From: Caproicibacter sp047833665
GTDB taxonomy: Bacteria > Bacillota > Clostridia > Oscillospirales > Acutalibacteraceae
Assembly (NCBI GenBank): GCA_047833665.1
Contig: CP181261.1
Span: forward strand, 2,418,001 to 2,482,000
DNA length: 64,000 nt
Direction of reading: 5' to 3'
Each line of letters begins with the position of its first letter. Position 1 is the first letter of the stretch. The notes beneath the pieces were generated by a model. The model had not been told where the DNA came from and ran no database searches. It saw nothing but the letters and a program-made list of their open reading frames with translations. This document shows, piece by piece, positions 61,635 to 64,000 of this stretch. A program made the translations under genes and the position numbers.

Positions 61635-62893
61635 CAAAACGACCTTTTGTAACATTGGACAAGCTTAGAGAAATTGAAAAGAAAGTACCCACCCCGTTTT
61701 ATCTTTATGATGAAAAGGGCATCCGAGAAAATGCGAGAAAAATTAAGCAGGCATTCTCTTGGAACCCCGGCTATCGGGAATATTTCGCCGTGAAAGCCAC
61801 GCCCAATCCGTATATTTTGCAAATATTAAAAGAAGAAGGATGCGGCGCGGACTGTTCCTCCCTCACAGAACTGATGCTTTCCGATGCAGTTGGGCTAAAG
61901 GGCAAAGAAATCATGTTCTCCTCCAACGACACGCCTGATGAAGATTTTCTGCTTGCCGCAAAACTGGGTGCAACCATTAACTTAGACGATTTTACCCACA
62001 TTGATATTCTCAACCGCTTAACCGGCATTCCGGAAACCATCAGCTGCCGCTACAATCCCGGCGGTGTTTTTAAGGCAAGCAACGAAATTATGGACAACCC
62101 CGGCGATGCAAAATACGGATTTACGCGGGAACAGATGACGGAAGGCTTCAAAAAATTGATGAAACTTGGCGCCAAAAATTTCGGAATCCATGCGTTCCTT
62201 GCCAGCAACACAACGGGCAACGAGTATTATCCCGCGCTTGCAGGCGTTCTGTTTCAATTAGCGGTTGACCTGCACCGCGAAACCGGCGCACATATTTCCT
62301 TTATCAACCTTTCCGGCGGTGTGGGTATTGCCTACCGTCCCGACCAAACACAGCCGGATATTTTGGAAATCGGCCGGCGAGTCAAAAAGGTCTACGATGA
62401 AATTTTGGTCCCGGCAGGGATGGGAGACGTCGCCATTTACACAGAGATGGGCCGTTTTATGCTCGGACCCCACGGCGTTCTGGTGGCAAAAGCCATCCGT
62501 GAAAAGCACATTTATAAAGAATACATCGGGCTGGACGCCTGCGCCGCCAATTTGATGCGCCCCGCCATGTACGGTGCTTACCACCACATTACCGTGATGG
62601 GCAAGGAGGATGCTCCCTGCGACCACAAATACGATGTGACCGGCGGCCTGTGTGAAAACAATGATAAATTTGCTGTCGACCGGATGCTGCCGAAAATCGA
62701 CATGGGCGACCTGCTTGTCCTGCACGATGCCGGTGCCCACGGGCATTCCATGGGATACAACTACAACGGCAAACTGCGCAGTGCAGAAGTACTTCTCCAT
62801 GAAGACGGCTCGTTCGATGTCATCCGACGTGCGGAAACCCCGGCTGACTACTTTGCAACGCTCGATTTTCCGGGCCTGCCTAAACGGCCGTAA
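61631..62893 (+). CDS. lysA: Diaminopimelate decarboxylase
   Basis: LysA converts meso-diaminopimelate to L-lysine with PLP. The 420-residue fold-type III enzyme has the PLP lysine in YFAVKATPNP, the phosphate-binding NLSGGVGIAY, EMGRFMLGPHGVL and the active-site Cys-Glu in GGLCENNDKFA. The last motif differs from the more common GPICESGD, marking the clostridial subgroup. It is coupled to the TrmB-type regulator. Confidence 0.92.
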   Translation: MTKRPFVTLDKLREIEKKVPTPFYLYDEKGIRENARKIKQAFSWNPGYREYFAVKATPNPYILQILKEEGCGADCSSLTELMLSDAVGLKGKEIMFSSNDTPDEDFLLAAKLGATINLDDFTHIDILNRLTGIPETISCRYNPGGVFKASNEIMDNPGDAKYGFTREQMTEGFKKLMKLGAKNFGIHAFLASNTTGNEYYPALAGVLFQLAVDLHRETGAHISFINLSGGVGIAYRPDQTQPDILEIGRRVKKVYDEILVPAGMGDVAIYTEMGRFMLGPHGVLVAKAIREKHIYKEYIGLDACAANLMRPAMYGAYHHITVMGKEDAPCDHKYDVTGGLCENNDKFAVDRMLPKIDMGDLLVLHDAGAHGHSMGYNYNGKLRSAEVLLHEDGSFDVIRRAETPADYFATLDFPGLPKRP

Positions 62894-62919
62894 CTGTTTT
62901 TAGAACATCGCTGTAATAA

Positions 62920-62966
62920 AAAAATCCGCTCGACCGTGATTTCCACGGTCGGGCGGATTTTTTATT
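62920..62966. terminator. Bidirectional terminator between lysA and the reductase gene
   Basis: AAATCCGCTCGACCGTG pairs with CACGGTCGGGCGGATTT (one G-T-like mismatch) and is flanked by A-run and T-run, so it serves both converging genes. Confidence 0.9.
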
Positions 62967-62987
62967 GTAAGTGATATGGCTATAAAA

Positions 62988-63899
62988 TTAATACAGTGCC
63001 TCCATGGAACGCAACAATAAAAGCAATACATGGTTGACCGGGGTGGGCACATGATATTTCTCACCCAGCTGCACAACAGTGCCCGCAAAATACTCCACTT
63101 CCGTCTGGCGCTTTGCTTCTACATCCTGAAGCATGGAGGTTTTTCCCTTCGGCGAGAAGTTTTTCAACGCCTGCTCGATTTCTAATGCATCCCCATCTTC
63201 TAAATGGATTCCCGCCGCCTTGGCCAAAGCGACCACTTCCATCATTGCCTCATGTAGCAAAGTCATTGAAGAAGGAGTGGATGCGACCTTACCATATGGA
63301 GAACGGGTGACAGCGGAGACCTGATTGATACCGACATTCATCATCCATTTTTTCCAAACCGCACGGACCATATCCGGGCAAACCTCCGTTTGAATTCCCG
63401 CGCCGTCAAGGTAGCTGCGAACCGCCTCAACTTCCGGAGATATCGTCGTGTTATCCGCCTCGCCGAATTGAATCACGCCGTCCCTCGTATTCACAACCCC
63501 GTCCGCGGTGCGCACCGCATCAATATAAATAGCAAGGCCGTAGAGTACCTTGCTTTGCGGAAAAGCGTCCTGTAATCTTCTTTGCGCCGTCACGCCGTTG
63601 AGCAGCGGAAGAATCACAGTGGACGAGCCGACAAAACCGCGCATATCTTCGATTGCCTGCTCGAGCTGATAGTTTTTAACACACACGATAATAAAATCCG
63701 CCTCAAAGGCATCGGAAGGTTCTACAACCGCCGGAAAAAACGGCACACCGTTGACCTTTACACCGTTTTCTCTCAGCCGTTTTGCACGCTCTCCGCCGGC
63801 GATGACGGAAAAATTACCGCCGTATGCATTGTGCAGCAAACGCCCATATACCGACCCAATTGCACCTAATCCAATCAGCGCTGCTTTCTTGATTTCCAT
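62988..63899 (-). CDS. panE: 2-dehydropantoate (ketopantoate) 2-reductase family protein
   Basis: The 303-residue protein has the NADP-binding GLGAIGSVYGRLL at residues 10-22, VCVKNYQLEQAI, LLNGVTAQ and the catalytic Lys in AVWKKWMMNVGINQVSAV. PanE reduces ketopantoate to pantoate for pantothenate/CoA synthesis. Several paralogues with other substrates exist in clostridia and there are no pan genes nearby, so the substrate is less certain than the fold. GGGAGG precedes the ATG at 63899. Confidence 0.85.
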   Translation of the reverse strand: MEIKKAALIGLGAIGSVYGRLLHNAYGGNFSVIAGGERAKRLRENGVKVNGVPFFPAVVEPSDAFEADFIIVCVKNYQLEQAIEDMRGFVGSSTVILPLLNGVTAQRRLQDAFPQSKVLYGLAIYIDAVRTADGVVNTRDGVIQFGEADNTTISPEVEAVRSYLDGAGIQTEVCPDMVRAVWKKWMMNVGINQVSAVTRSPYGKVASTPSSMTLLHEAMMEVVALAKAAGIHLEDGDALEIEQALKNFSPKGKTSMLQDVEAKRQTEVEYFAGTVVQLGEKYHVPTPVNHVLLLLLRSMEALY

Positions 63900-64000
63900 A
63901 AAAATTCCTCCCGTATGTATTCTTCCTGCGAGCCATGGAACATACCACTCAGAGATATTTTGTCGCTGCATTTATTCTCAAAAAAGATTGTTCCTATTAT
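63900..64000. other. Upstream region of panE at the window edge
   Basis: These bases hold the panE ribosome binding site and probably its promoter on the minus strand. An in-frame extension to 63971 has no binding site. No other feature is seen. Confidence 0.4.

Overview
The window looks like a chromosomal segment of a low-to-medium GC Gram-positive anaerobe of the Clostridia, probably Ruminococcaceae/Oscillospiraceae-like. The reasons are strong AGGAGG-type ribosome binding sites, several TTG and GTG starts, a teichoic-acid tagD gene, a membrane pyrophosphatase, L-lactate dehydrogenase, a Trk potassium system and a clostridial-type FAD protein. The genus cannot be fixed from sequence alone.

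Layout. 1-3.6 kb: end of an unknown gene, then the methionine operon metE-metF. 3.7-9 kb: an insertion-sequence (IS) graveyard with a decayed IS30 copy, an IS3 copy and fragments of an IS256-type element. It surrounds an AT-rich pair of genes for a secreted protein and a small membrane protein (toxin/immunity candidate). A YkuK-like RNase H-fold gene follows. 10.6-17.3 kb: a complete four-gene Wadjet (JetABCD) plasmid/DNA-defence operon, bounded on both sides by direct repeats of the same IS256-type end. 17.4-24.7 kb: an arsenic/thiol-redox island on the minus strand. It runs 2[4Fe-4S] ferredoxin (frameshifted), thioredoxin, CcdA, thioredoxin-like, then arsR, acr3, a small tandem-repeat protein, arsD and arsA. 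A divergent second ArsR gene (broken by an in-frame stop) and a half-size permease lie opposite. Two near-identical palindromes look like the operators of this island. 24.7-32.6 kb: ISL3 remnant, intact IS256-type copy A, and the left-truncated remains of an integrative element (transcription regulator, DnaC-like loader, replication protein, excisionase-like protein, repressor, short IrrE-type protease, tyrosine integrase) abutting tRNA-Leu(CAG).

32.7-37 kb: an APC amino-acid exchanger, then IS256-type copy B with an 8-bp target duplication and an IS3 element inserted precisely at its end. 37.7-40.9 kb: trkA-trkH and a small unknown gene. 41-46.6 kb: a surface-polymer locus in which wecB/mnaA is cut into two pieces by a truncated IS481 element and IS256-type copy C. 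It is followed by tagD and a CDP-glycerol glycerophosphotransferase-like gene. 46.6-48.3 kb is nearly gene-free. 48.3-64 kb is an ordinary chromosomal region: DUF6056-like membrane protein, dinB, PPC-domain and Dabb proteins, ldh, SGNH hydrolase, FAD protein, YaiI-type protein, HAD remnant, membrane pyrophosphatase, macrodomain protein, trxA, a TrmB-type regulator coupled to lysA, and a ketopantoate reductase-type gene.

The IS256-type element (about 1.33 kb; ends GCTAGTGTCAAGG and GATAGAGTACAAT) appears as three full copies and at least five partial ends. Every boundary of the defence, arsenic, integrative-element and cell-wall modules touches one of them, so it is the likely agent of assembly and decay here. 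The most unusual items are the 16-residue-repeat protein inside the ars operon, the secreted/membrane protein pair, the twin operators with their broken regulator, and the IS-bounded Wadjet cassette.
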